Shown here: positions 7,402 through 14,921 of the stretch, piece by piece
Numbering within the stretch: the stretch's first letter is position 1
Layout: each line of letters opens with the position of its first letter
Source of the DNA: Acetobacteraceae bacterium
GTDB lineage: Bacteria > Pseudomonadota > Alphaproteobacteria > Acetobacterales > Acetobacteraceae
Assembly: GCA_030039695.1 (NCBI GenBank)
Contig: JASHVB010000884.1
Coordinates: forward strand, 1-19,152
DNA length: 19,152 nucleotides
Reading direction: 5' to 3'
The notes under the pieces: generated by a model
Database searches by the model: none
The model's input: only the letters and a program-made list of their open reading frames with translations
Told to the model about the DNA's origin: nothing
Position numbers and translations under genes: made by a program

Positions 7402-8106
7402 CTATTCCTCCATCGGCGTGGCGGCGCGGCCCCGCAGCACGACGTCGAAACGGTAACCGAGCGCATAGTCGGCCTCGGTCGTGTCCAGATCGAACTGTGC
7501 GATCAGCCGGTTGCGCGCACGCACATCTGGCACGCCGTTGAAGATCGGATCGAATGCGAGCAGCGGATCGCCAGGGAAATACATCTGGGTGACCAGCCGC
7601 GTCGCGAACGCCGGACCGAAATACGAGAAATGGATATGGTTCGGCCGCCAGGCGTTTTTGTGGTTCGGCCACGGATAGGCGCCTGGCCTGATCGTGGTGA
7701 ACCGGTAGCGCCCATGCTCATCGGTGAACACGCGGCCCTGACCGTGAAAGTTCGGATCGAGCGGTGCGTCATGCTGGTCCGCCGGATGGTCGTAGCGCCC
7801 GGTCGCATTGCACTGCCAGATCTCCACCATGGTGTTCGGCACCGGACGGCCGTTCTCGTCGCTGATGACGCCGGCAACGATGATCCGCTCGCCGAGGGCC
7901 GGTTTGCCGGTGGTGTTGAGCGTCATGTCGACCGACGGCGGATAGAGCCCGGGCGAGAAGCGCGGGCCGGTCGTTTCTGTGATGGTCTGCGGTAGCGGAT
8001 GCAGCGCATGCTTCGGATGCCGCTTGGTGGTGCCGAGATAGGCGGGCACGTCGTACGGAGGCTGCGTGCCTGGAGCGTAGGGCTGGAAAGGGATCGGTTC
8101 GTTCAT
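7402..8106 (-). CDS. pcaH: Protocatechuate 3,4-dioxygenase, beta subunit
   Basis: This is the iron-binding subunit of protocatechuate 3,4-dioxygenase. All four Fe(III) ligands expected for intradiol dioxygenases are present: Y105 (TGRYDHP), Y144 (PGAYPW), H157 and H159 (RPNHIHF), together with the conserved active-site arginine R154. The product is 234 residues, a normal length. ATG 8106 is chosen over ATG 8118 because GGAG lies 6 bp before it, while the upstream ATG has no ribosome site. The gene is followed 6 bp later by pcaG. The other pathway genes (pcaB, pcaC, pcaD) and a pcaQ- or pcaU-type regulator are not in the window. Confidence 0.96.
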   Translation of the reverse strand: MNEPIPFQPYAPGTQPPYDVPAYLGTTKRHPKHALHPLPQTITETTGPRFSPGLYPPSVDMTLNTTGKPALGERIIVAGVISDENGRPVPNTMVEIWQCNATGRYDHPADQHDAPLDPNFHGQGRVFTDEHGRYRFTTIRPGAYPWPNHKNAWRPNHIHFSYFGPAFATRLVTQMYFPGDPLLAFDPIFNGVPDVRARNRLIAQFDLDTTEADYALGYRFDVVLRGRAATPMEE

Positions 8107-8189
8107 CGCACGCTCCATTCACGGATGACCGGACCGTCTCATAGTGGTGGCTGTGCCGCAACGGTCGGTCTGTATCGGGCCCCGCAGTC

Positions 8190-8828
8190 CTACAGCGCGC
8201 CAACCTCACGCGCCAGATTGCGGCGTGCTCGCGATGCGAACACGGCCGCGATCGGGTGTGAGTGGTAGAGACCTGGCGCGGTCTGCAGCTTATGCAGAAA
8301 GGCAGTACGCTGCCGTTCCCACTCTGCGTCCCCCAGATGGCGATACTCGATTCGGAGCGCTCGGGTGTTGCGGTCAAATAACTCCGGTTCGTCACCCAAC
8401 GGGGTCAGGTCAAGATCCAGCATCCACCGCCGCGCGCGCTGCCGCAGTGTACGGGCCGGACGAGGTGCGAGGTGGTCTGCCGTGGCGCGAATGGTGTTGG
8501 CGACCCAGGCCACATCCCGCCGCGGCAGGTCCGCCGGGGCGGATTTCTCCCAGAGGCCGGCCGAGCGCACCTCGTTGTCTGTCCGTATTGGATCATACAC
8601 TGCATCGTGAAACAGAATGGCGCAGGCGATCAGGCGCGACAGGCGTCGCGCGACAAAGGGCGTGCCTAGGCCGTAACGCTTGTGTCGGACCCACAACGCG
8701 GCGAGATGGTCCAACCCGTGGTAGTGCCGGCGAGGCGATCCCATCCGCCGAAGCAAATCGAGCCGCGCATGCGTGGGAAGACCAGCGGTGAGGACCAAGT
8801 CGTGCAATGTGGCGGCCAGTACGCGCAT
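8190..8828 (-). CDS. Predicted HD-type metal-dependent phosphohydrolase
   Basis: The 212-residue product resembles the predicted HD-superfamily phosphohydrolases of the COG4339 type, whose substrates are mostly unknown. Candidate metal ligands are H35 and H37 with H41 (RRHYHGLDHL), the paired H74-D75 (ILFHDAVYD) and D138/D140 (WMLDLDL). The TDNEVRSA stretch at 83-90 is also typical of this group. An in-frame TGA lies two codons before ATG 8828, so the start cannot be further upstream. No clear ribosome site is visible, so a short N-terminal loss is possible. It lies 83 bp upstream of pcaH on the same strand and may be cotranscribed, but it has no known link with aromatic catabolism. Confidence 0.8.
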   Translation of the reverse strand: MRVLAATLHDLVLTAGLPTHARLDLLRRMGSPRRHYHGLDHLAALWVRHKRYGLGTPFVARRLSRLIACAILFHDAVYDPIRTDNEVRSAGLWEKSAPADLPRRDVAWVANTIRATADHLAPRPARTLRQRARRWMLDLDLTPLGDEPELFDRNTRALRIEYRHLGDAEWERQRTAFLHKLQTAPGLYHSHPIAAVFASRARRNLAREVGAL

Positions 8829-9248
8829 ACGTCAGGCCGGCCGAATCGGGCAGTAAGGCTGGAAGTGCGGTCTATTGCGGCACAAGACCATTCCCTCCAA
8901 GAAACGGAATTGTGCAGCATGCTCACGGCGCTCGCAATGGCAATCTGAACGAACACATGGGTCGCATGGCCACTGTGTCACGTTTTTACTCCTGGAGGAC
9001 GCTGGCAATTTGAATCGCCCCCGAAAACCAATGAGCCACAGCCAATGGAGTGATGCAACAGGATCTATGTATCAACAGCAGTGGAGCTGCGCCGCTGGTC
9101 GAGTTCGGGCGGCACAGCCGAAAGGTCGGACGGCGCGCGAACCCAGCGTCTGCAACCTACCCCCGGGATGCTGAGCTTGCGCGGCTTCATTGCTTCGTGA
9201 ACCGCGCGCGGTGTCGGCCGAAGAATCCGATTGCCATCTCGGCGCCGA

Positions 9249-9467
9249 TCAGGCGAATGAAATAGGCGCAGCTGAAGCGACGCCTAAAAACACCGCCAGT
9301 GATGCTGTGAGGAGGGTACTCGCCTGACGGACAGTCGGCCCTCTGACTCGTGCCACCAGCGCGTGCTGCGACACGATGAACAGTTCTTCAACTGCGTATC
9401 CTGTGATCGCCAGCGTCAGGCGGTGGCTAAATTCACCGGGCTTGAAGGGTTTCTGTAAGCTGGTGCG
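9249..9467 (-). pseudogene. Possible C-terminal remnant of a LysE-type exporter
   Basis: An open stretch of about 73 codons with no credible start encodes a hydrophobic peptide. Segments such as ITGYAVEELFIVSQHALVAR followed by LLTASLAVFLGVASAA resemble the last two membrane helices of LysE/RhtB translocators (F-v-v-v-E-l then YALLAAR, and a final LiGLGv-type helix). It is bounded upstream by TGA. The match is from memory and weak; it could be chance. Confidence 0.25.
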
Positions 9468-9757
9468 TCACTGGCGCTTCGAGGCCGCCTCCATCACCGC
9501 TCAGGCGCGTTGAACACCCGCTCGGAAGCGATTGGCGCGCGCAAACACTGCGCCGTCGGCGTCCCTCATGACCGCATCCTCGAGGTGAGCAACATGGATC
9601 AGTAAGCGCCGCGCACCCTCGGGTGCTCGGGTCCGGCGTGCCCGACCTGGATCGGCGAGCCGACGCGCCACGGTGAGGAGAAGCTTTCCAGCGTTCAAGA
9701 CCCGCCGATGCGCTTGTGGCGGCCGTGGCAACGGCGCCAGATCCACGGATCCTGGTT

Positions 9758-9762
9758 GGAGG
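9758..9762 (+). promoter_or_regulatory. Ribosome binding site fixing the alpha/beta hydrolase start
   Basis: GGAGG with an 8-bp gap to ATG 9771 supports this start over the open upstream in-frame extension to 9708. Confidence 0.7.
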
Positions 9763-9770
9763 CGACGGCG

Positions 9771-10571
9771 ATGGCGGATGGGCGGACACGCAGGAGGGTG
9801 ACGCATGGCGACGTGCGGATCGAAGTCATCGACGAAGGAAGCGGGCCGCCCCTCGTCGTCTTACCCTCTGCGGCACGCGACTCGGAGGACTTCGACCACG
9901 TGGCCTCCGCCTTCGCGCGCGCCGGGCTGCGCGTCCTACGGCCGCAGCCGCGCGGCATGGGACGTAGCAGCGGACCGTTGGATGGGCTGAACCTGCATGA
10001 CTACGCGGCCGACGTGGCGGCGGTCATCGCAGACGCGGGCAACGGTCCGGCTGTGGTGCTAGGCCACGCATTCGGCCAGTGGGTGGCACGCACCCTGGCG
10101 AGCGACCGGCCGGACCTTGTGCGTGGCGTCGTGCTGGCGGCGGCTGCGGCGAAGTCCATACCGCCGACGTTGCGTGAGACGCAGGCGAAATGCATCGACA
10201 TGACGCTGCCGGACGTAGAACGCATCGCGGCGCTGCGTGTGTGTTTCTTTGCACCTGGGCGCGAGCCGCCGCCATCATGGCTGGCAGGCTGGCATATGGC
10301 GTCGCATCGCAGCCAGCGCGCCGCCACCGCCGCCACACGACGCGAGGAGTGGTGGACTGCTGACAACGTGCCGGTGCTGGATCTACAGGGCGCGCAGGAT
10401 CCGTGGCGGCCGCGCGAGACGATCGATGATTTCCGCCGCGACCTCGGTGCCGACCGCGTGACGGTCGTAGTACTGGAGGACTGCAGTCACGCGATGTTCC
10501 CCGAACAGCCTGAAGAAGTGGTCCGAGTGGTACTGAATTGGATCCGCGGACTGCCGGGTTCCGGCCCTTGA
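9771..10571 (+). CDS. Alpha/beta hydrolase-fold protein with alanine at the nucleophile position
   Basis: The 266-residue product has the alpha/beta hydrolase fold order: an early strand (PPLVVLP, 26-32), the oxyanion-side segment RPQPRGMGRS (57-66), the nucleophile elbow, a candidate acid D210 (GAQDPW) and the catalytic-type histidine H240 (EDCSHAMFP). The elbow reads GHAFG at 98-102, so the residue normally serine, cysteine or aspartate is A100. It may therefore be a non-hydrolytic member or use a different mechanism. I recall other proteins with a GHAFG elbow, so this may be a subfamily trait rather than a mutation. It precedes the amidohydrolase gene by 97 bp on the same strand and may share its transcript. 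Confidence 0.85.
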   Translation: MADGRTRRRVTHGDVRIEVIDEGSGPPLVVLPSAARDSEDFDHVASAFARAGLRVLRPQPRGMGRSSGPLDGLNLHDYAADVAAVIADAGNGPAVVLGHAFGQWVARTLASDRPDLVRGVVLAAAAAKSIPPTLRETQAKCIDMTLPDVERIAALRVCFFAPGREPPPSWLAGWHMASHRSQRAATAATRREEWWTADNVPVLDLQGAQDPWRPRETIDDFRRDLGADRVTVVVLEDCSHAMFPEQPEEVVRVVLNWIRGLPGSGP

Positions 10572-10653
10572 CCGTTGCCCATTCCCTGGCCGCGCGACGG
10601 TGCTACAGTCACGGCAAAGCAAATGTAACAAGGCCGCCGCGTGCGGCCGCAAC

Positions 10654-10660
10654 GGAGGAG
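10654..10660 (+). promoter_or_regulatory. Ribosome binding site of the D-aminoacylase-like gene
   Basis: GGAGGAG lies 8 bp before ATG 10669 and decides this start over an in-frame extension to 10600. Immediately upstream is a GC-rich hairpin, GCCGC-CGCGT-GCGGC, at about 10634-10648. Confidence 0.7.
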
Positions 10661-10668
10661 AGCGACTG

Positions 10669-12378
10669 ATGGCGTATGACATCCTGATTCGCAATGGCCT
10701 CATTGTTGATGGCTCGGGGATGCCGGCATTCCGTGGCGATGTCGGGGTAAAGGACGGCAAGATCGCCGAAATCGGCAAGCTGAGCGGCACTGCCGAGCGC
10801 ACCGTCGATGCCGACGGCCGCGCGGTGTCGCCTGGTTTCATCGACAACCATTGCCACTACGACGCGCAGGTGACCTGGGACCCGTTGTGCACGTTCTCGC
10901 CGCAGCACGGCGCCACCACCGTTATTTTCGGCAATTGCTCGCTCTCGCTCGCGCCGGTGAAGCGCGGCAAGGAAGAGCGGATGGCCGAGTTCCTCTCCTA
11001 CGTCGAAGCGATTCCAATGGAAGTGCTTCGTACGGTCGATGTGAACTGGGAGAGCTTCCCGCAATACATGGATCGGCTCGACAAGAGTCTCGGCGTCAAT
11101 GCCGGCACGCTGATCGGTCACACCGCCGTGCGCTTCTATGCGATGGGCGAGGACTGCCAGAAGCGTGCCGCCACCGATGACGAGATCAAGACCATGCAGG
11201 AGGTCGTGCGCGACGGCATGACGGCTGGCGCCATCGGCTTCTCCGGTTCGCGGCAAAAGGGACATTTCGATCCGCAGGGCGTACCGATCCCGGCGCTGTG
11301 GGCGGATGAGCGCGAAATCTTTGCGTTGACCGATGTGCTGCGCGAACTCGGCACCGGCACAGTGCAGATGGGCGGCGGCGTCGATCCGGAACTCAGCGAC
11401 GGACTGATGGCCCGCATTGCGGAATCCTGCGGCAGGCCGGTGATATACAACAGCCTGAGCCAGACCGTGCGCAATCCCGACAAGTGGAAGATGCACATCG
11501 CGCGGGTCGAAGAGACCGCGAAGGCGGGGATCCGTGCCTATCCGATGTGCTCGCCGAACCGCGTGACGCAGGACTTCACGATGAAGAACTGCCAGGTGTT
11601 CCGGGGCCTCCCGACTTGGCACCCGATCCTGATTTCATCGGACGCCGAGAAGCTGCGCGCCTACGCGGACCCGCAGGTGCGCGATAAACTGCACGCGGAA
11701 GCGGTGGAGCGCTCGGTGCCGATTCCGGGCGCCATCGGATTCTCGAAAACCTGGTGGGACTATATGTGGGTCAATGAGCCGGCGTTGGAGAAGAACAAAC
11801 ACCTGCAGTTCAAGAGCATCGGCGAGATTGCGAAAATGCAGGGCAAGCGCGTGATCGACGCCTTCCTCGACCTGGTGGTGGAAGAGAAGCTGGAGACGCG
11901 CTTCCTGCAAGCCGAGAACAACGTCGATGACGAGGCGCTGAGGCGGATCCTGACCTATCCGAATGCGTTCATCGGGCTGGGTGACGGCGGCGCGCATGTG
12001 CAGTTCCACGGCGGCTATGGCTACACAACGCGCCTGCTGGGCGAGTGGGTGCGCGAGAAGCAGGCGATGACGCTGGAGCAAGCGGTGCGCCGCCTGACCT
12101 TCGAATCCGCGTCACTGTTCGGCATCCAGGACCGCGGCCTGCTGCGGCCGGGGTTGGCGGCAGACATCGTCATCTTTGATCCGGCGACGGTGAAACCGGG
12201 ACCGGAGAGCGTGGTGCATGATTTCCCGGCTGGAGGCTGGCGCATCAAGGAGCCGGCGGTCGGCGTCGAGATGACGATCGTCAATGGCCAAGTGCTGCTC
12301 GAGAACGGTCAGCACACCGGCGCGCTGCCGGGCCGGGTGCTGCGGAACGAGTGGTACCAGACGCACCGGCAGAACTGA
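10669..12378 (+). CDS. N-acyl-D-amino-acid deacylase-like amidohydrolase
   Basis: This is a member of the metal-dependent amidohydrolase superfamily, D-aminoacylase branch, which hydrolyses N-acyl-D-amino acids and related amides in the cytoplasm. The 569-residue product starts with the short beta-sandwich segment (MAYDILIRNGLIVDGSG) and continues with GFIDNHCHYD (56-65), carrying metal ligands H61 and H63. C90 lies in FGNCSLSLAP, the position of a metal-binding cysteine in D-aminoacylases. A late GLGDGGAHVQFH segment carries the family Asp/His pair, and the C-terminal beta-sandwich strand (GLAADIVIFDP) closes the fold. It is longer than classical D-aminoacylases (about 480 residues) but matches the long subgroup. 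A role with the nearby amino-acid oxidase-like fusion and M20 peptidase is possible but not shown. Confidence 0.88.
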   Translation: MAYDILIRNGLIVDGSGMPAFRGDVGVKDGKIAEIGKLSGTAERTVDADGRAVSPGFIDNHCHYDAQVTWDPLCTFSPQHGATTVIFGNCSLSLAPVKRGKEERMAEFLSYVEAIPMEVLRTVDVNWESFPQYMDRLDKSLGVNAGTLIGHTAVRFYAMGEDCQKRAATDDEIKTMQEVVRDGMTAGAIGFSGSRQKGHFDPQGVPIPALWADEREIFALTDVLRELGTGTVQMGGGVDPELSDGLMARIAESCGRPVIYNSLSQTVRNPDKWKMHIARVEETAKAGIRAYPMCSPNRVTQDFTMKNCQVFRGLPTWHPILISSDAEKLRAYADPQVRDKLHAEAVERSVPIPGAIGFSKTWWDYMWVNEPALEKNKHLQFKSIGEIAKMQGKRVIDAFLDLVVEEKLETRFLQAENNVDDEALRRILTYPNAFIGLGDGGAHVQFHGGYGYTTRLLGEWVREKQAMTLEQAVRRLTFESASLFGIQDRGLLRPGLAADIVIFDPATVKPGPESVVHDFPAGGWRIKEPAVGVEMTIVNGQVLLENGQHTGALPGRVLRNEWYQTHRQN

Positions 12379-12393
12379 CAGGAGAAGGTTGTC

Positions 12394-12477
12394 GTTGCGA
12401 GGCCCGCAGCGCCGAAGCGATCCGCGCGGAGTTGCGCCGCACAGCAGATCTAAGCTTCGGTCTGTCGGCCTCGCAAC
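12394..12477. repeat. Palindromic interspersed repeat, copy 3, between convergent genes
   Basis: GTTGCGAGGCC at 12394-12404 is exactly complementary to GGCCTCGCAAC at 12467-12477. Inside these arms CCGAAGC (12412-12418) pairs with GCTTCGG (12454-12460). The sequence can form a long hairpin in either strand and lies between the stop codons of the amidohydrolase gene and parB, where it may serve as a bidirectional terminator. Confidence 0.75.
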
Positions 12478-12489
12478 AACATCAAGACG

Positions 12490-13344
12490 TCACCCCAGCA
12501 GCTTCGCCAGCCAGCCATCAAGCTCATCCATCGAACCGAACTGCAGGTTCAGCGATCCGCTCCCCGTCGCGTTGACCGCAATCTTCGCGCGGCAGCCGAG
12601 CTGTTCGGTGATCCTGTGCTCCAGCGCCGCCACATCCGCTGACACCTTGCGCGGCGCTCGCTCGGAGCGCGGCTTCTGGGTCGCCAGCGCCTCCGTCTGA
12701 CGCACCGTCAGCCCCTTCGCAAGCACAGTGGCCATCGCCGCTTCGGGATCGGCATACGCCAGCAGGGCGCGCGCGTGCCCGAACGTCAGCGTCCCTTTGC
12801 GCACTTCCCGCTGAACGGGGTCCGGCAAATTCAAAAGCCGAATCATGTTCGTGATATGCGCGCGCGACTTGCCGATCGCCTGGGCGATCTGGTCCTGCGT
12901 CATCGCCATTTCATCGACCAGTCGACGATAACCCTCGGCCTCCTCCATCGCGTTGAGGTCTTCACGCTGCAGATTCTCGATCAGCGCGACGGCGGCGGCA
13001 TCCGCATCCGACATGTCTCGCACAATGACGGGAACCTCATGCACGCCGGCGATCGCCGCGGCGCGCCAGCGCCGTTCGCCGGCGATTAGATGGAAGTGAC
13101 CGTTGCGTTTTGGATCCGGCCGCGCCAGCAACGGCTGCAAGACGCCGTGCGAGCGGATAGAGACGGCTAGCTCCTCAAGCGCCTGCGGCTCCATCGTCAC
13201 GCGGGGCTGAAAAGGATTGGGTTCCAGCAGATCGAGCGCCACGTGGCGCAATCCGCTCTGCGCCTCGCCCGGCTGCGGCACCACGGTGTCGCCCAGCAAT
13301 GCGGCCAATCCGCGGCCAAGGCGCGGCGGTGGCTTCGCTGCCAT
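12490..13344 (-). CDS. parB: ParB family chromosome/plasmid partition protein
   Basis: ParB is the centromere-binding CTP-dependent clamp that loads at parS sites and works with ParA in DNA segregation. The 284-residue product is a normal length. It begins with the chromosomal-type N-terminus (RLGRGLAALLG, 8-18) that contacts ParA. The CTP-binding/arginine-rich motif GERRWRAA is at 89-96, followed by LIENLQREDLNAMEEAEGY (121-139), and the helix-turn-helix spans about 149-176 (DQIAQAIGKSRAHITNMIRL). The C-terminal dimerisation segment is present. Its ATG overlaps the parA stop by one base (TAATG), so the two are translationally coupled. The N-terminal motif and length favour a chromosomal rather than plasmid type. 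Confidence 0.96.
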   Translation of the reverse strand: MAAKPPPRLGRGLAALLGDTVVPQPGEAQSGLRHVALDLLEPNPFQPRVTMEPQALEELAVSIRSHGVLQPLLARPDPKRNGHFHLIAGERRWRAAAIAGVHEVPVIVRDMSDADAAAVALIENLQREDLNAMEEAEGYRRLVDEMAMTQDQIAQAIGKSRAHITNMIRLLNLPDPVQREVRKGTLTFGHARALLAYADPEAAMATVLAKGLTVRQTEALATQKPRSERAPRKVSADVAALEHRITEQLGCRAKIAVNATGSGSLNLQFGSMDELDGWLAKLLG

Positions 13345-14183
13345 TATGTGGACGCCATCGGTGCCGGCCGTGCCGTTCGGCGTTCGCGCTGCAGCATCTC
13401 GGCGGCAAGCCGTATGTACGCTTGTGCGCCCGGCGAGCGGAAATCATACAGCAACACCGGCTGGCCGTGGCTTGGCGCTTCCGAAATGCGGATGTTGCGC
13501 GGAATCACGGTGTCATAGACCCATTCGCCGAAATGCGTTCTGGCATCACTGGCCACCAGGTCGGAGAACTTGTTGCGCCGATCGAACATAGTCAGCACGA
13601 CGCCCTGCAGCTTAAGGGACGGATTGAAGCGCCGCCGCACCGCCTCGATCGTGCGCACGAGACTGCTCACGCCTTCCAGCGCATAGAACTCGCATTGCAG
13701 CGGCACGAGCACGGAATGGGCTGCGACCAAGGCGTTCAATGTCAGTAAGCCGAGGCTCGGCGGACAGTCGATCAGGATATAATGGTAGGGGCTTTCGCCG
13801 CCCAGCGCGGCCAGCGCGTCGCGCAGCCGGAATTCGCGGCGCGGTTCGCCGGCCAGCTCCACCTCGGCGCCGCCAAGATCGACTTCCGCCGGGACCAACC
13901 ACAGGTTCGGAATAGCCGTGGCACGTGCCACATCGGTCAGGGTACGGTTGCCGAAAATCGCCTGATAGCTGCCCACCAGTCGGTCGGCGCGCAGCACGCC
14001 CAGCCCGGTCGAGGCATTGCCCTGCGGGTCGAGATCGATCAGCAGCACCCTCTCGCCGTTTGCGGCGAGCGCGGTCGCGAGGTTGATCGCCGTGGTCGTC
14101 TTGCCCACGCCGCCCTTCTGGTTGGCGATCGCCATCACGCGGGATGCGGAATGCCCGGCGACGCCGGGGCGATGGTCTGACAC
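13344..14183 (-). CDS. parA: ParA family partition ATPase
   Basis: ParA is the Walker-type ATPase that drives ParB-bound origin DNA to its position. With GTG 14183 as start the product has 279 residues. It carries the deviant Walker A motif KGGVGKTT (23-30), DLDPQGNAS as the A' motif and ILIDCPPSLG as Walker B, and it ends with the usual helical region. GTG 14183 is chosen because it gives an N-terminus of normal length with a weak GAG ribosome site. ATG 14240 is in frame but has no ribosome site, and ATG 14135 would begin just before the P-loop. It is the first gene of the parA-parB operon. The usual upstream genes mnmG (gidA) and rsmG (gidB) are not present. Confidence 0.95.
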   Translation of the reverse strand: MSDHRPGVAGHSASRVMAIANQKGGVGKTTTAINLATALAANGERVLLIDLDPQGNASTGLGVLRADRLVGSYQAIFGNRTLTDVARATAIPNLWLVPAEVDLGGAEVELAGEPRREFRLRDALAALGGESPYHYILIDCPPSLGLLTLNALVAAHSVLVPLQCEFYALEGVSSLVRTIEAVRRRFNPSLKLQGVVLTMFDRRNKFSDLVASDARTHFGEWVYDTVIPRNIRISEAPSHGQPVLLYDFRSPGAQAYIRLAAEMLQRERRTARPAPMAST

Positions 14184-14563
14184 GGTGAACTCGCAGGGGT
14201 TTAAGCGGAAACTTGCGCGCCGCCCAGCGACTCGCAACATGTTTTGTTAGGCATGTGGCATCCCGAGTCGCCCTCCGTCAATCGCTGGCTTCCGAAACAG
14301 CGGGCTCGGCCGCGGCCGTCGGTAGGGGCGACCCAAGGCGAGGCGTCGGCAAGCGGATGGACCTCGAGAGTTTGGGCGCAATTCGGATCGACGGGTCTAG
14401 GTCCGGCCTCCTTGTCCGTCAGTCCCGATGGCTACCTGACCATGACGTTCGGTCTGACGACCCTGCCGAGAATTCGTCGGCACCTTTCAGTTTCAAATCG
14501 GTGGCGACAAGCGACTCCGCGGCCGACGCAATGCAGTGAAACCAGCTGGGCAGCTGATCCCCG
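14184..14563. other. 380-bp stretch upstream of parA without a recognised gene
   Basis: This must contain the parA promoter. A small inverted repeat, ACATG-10 bp-CATGT, lies at about 14236-14255 and could be an operator, but it is short. No parS-like palindrome (TGTTTCACGTGAAACA type) is visible. Frames on both strands are open in places but match nothing I know. Confidence 0.4.
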
Positions 14564-14893
14564 TCAAGCCGTCCATCTGGCCCACGCGCCGGCAATGCAA
14601 ATGGTCGGAATCGCCAGGAACCATACGCCCATCACGATATGACCCAACGTGGCAGCGGCGCATCCCAAAAGAAAGGCTGATCCCGCCGCGGCCAGCTGCG
14701 CCGACCGCTGACGCAGCCTGTCGCGCTCCCCCGGTGCCATGTTGCGGTCCACCACCAATCTCGCAAGATCAACGAACAGCCGGGTCATGTTGGAGGTCAT
14801 CACGGTGGTCGACGGCGCGTTGGGCAATCCTGACAGCGACAGAAACGTCGTCGTGTCGACGGCGCCGGCGACAAAAGCGAGCACACCCAGCAC
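14564..14893 (-). pseudogene. DUF1275/YoaK-type membrane protein remnant
   Basis: The frame encodes about 110 residues with hydrophobic segments near 1-20 and 70-106. TTVMTSNMTRLFVDLA (29-44) matches the VTG-N-T-x-L-type motif of DUF1275 (YoaK) membrane proteins, which are normally about 220 residues. An in-frame TGA lies three codons before the GTG at 14893, so only about half of a family member remains, probably the C-terminal half. It lies just downstream of the luciferase-like gene, separated by 28 bp. A genuine short protein cannot be excluded. Confidence 0.55.
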
Positions 14894-14921
14894 GCTGTCA
14901 CGTCACGCTGGCGCCGCGGAG

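Larger units (their letters stand above)
8829..9770. other. 940-bp stretch without an intact gene, probably decayed
   Basis: Apart from a weak transporter-like remnant described separately, no frame on either strand gives a protein that I recognise. Short pieces resembling halves of the palindromic repeat occur near 8921-8938 and 9187-9200. The frames are short, have poor starts and are interrupted. The stretch lies between divergently transcribed genes, so the promoters for the HD phosphohydrolase gene (minus) and the alpha/beta hydrolase gene (plus) must lie inside it. I cannot identify them with confidence. Confidence 0.5.

Noticed and set aside
8921..9200. Fragments resembling halves of the palindromic repeat (near 8921-8938 and 9187-9200)
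   Set aside because: They are short and unpaired, too weak to call as repeat copies.
10568..10609. A sigma-70 promoter (TTGACC and TACAGT) before the D-aminoacylase-like gene
   Set aside because: The spacing between the two boxes is about 30 bp, far from the usual 16-18 bp.
14184..14563. A parS site near parAB
   Set aside because: No 16-bp palindrome of the TGTTTCACGTGAAACA type, or a close variant, could be found by eye there or elsewhere in the window.
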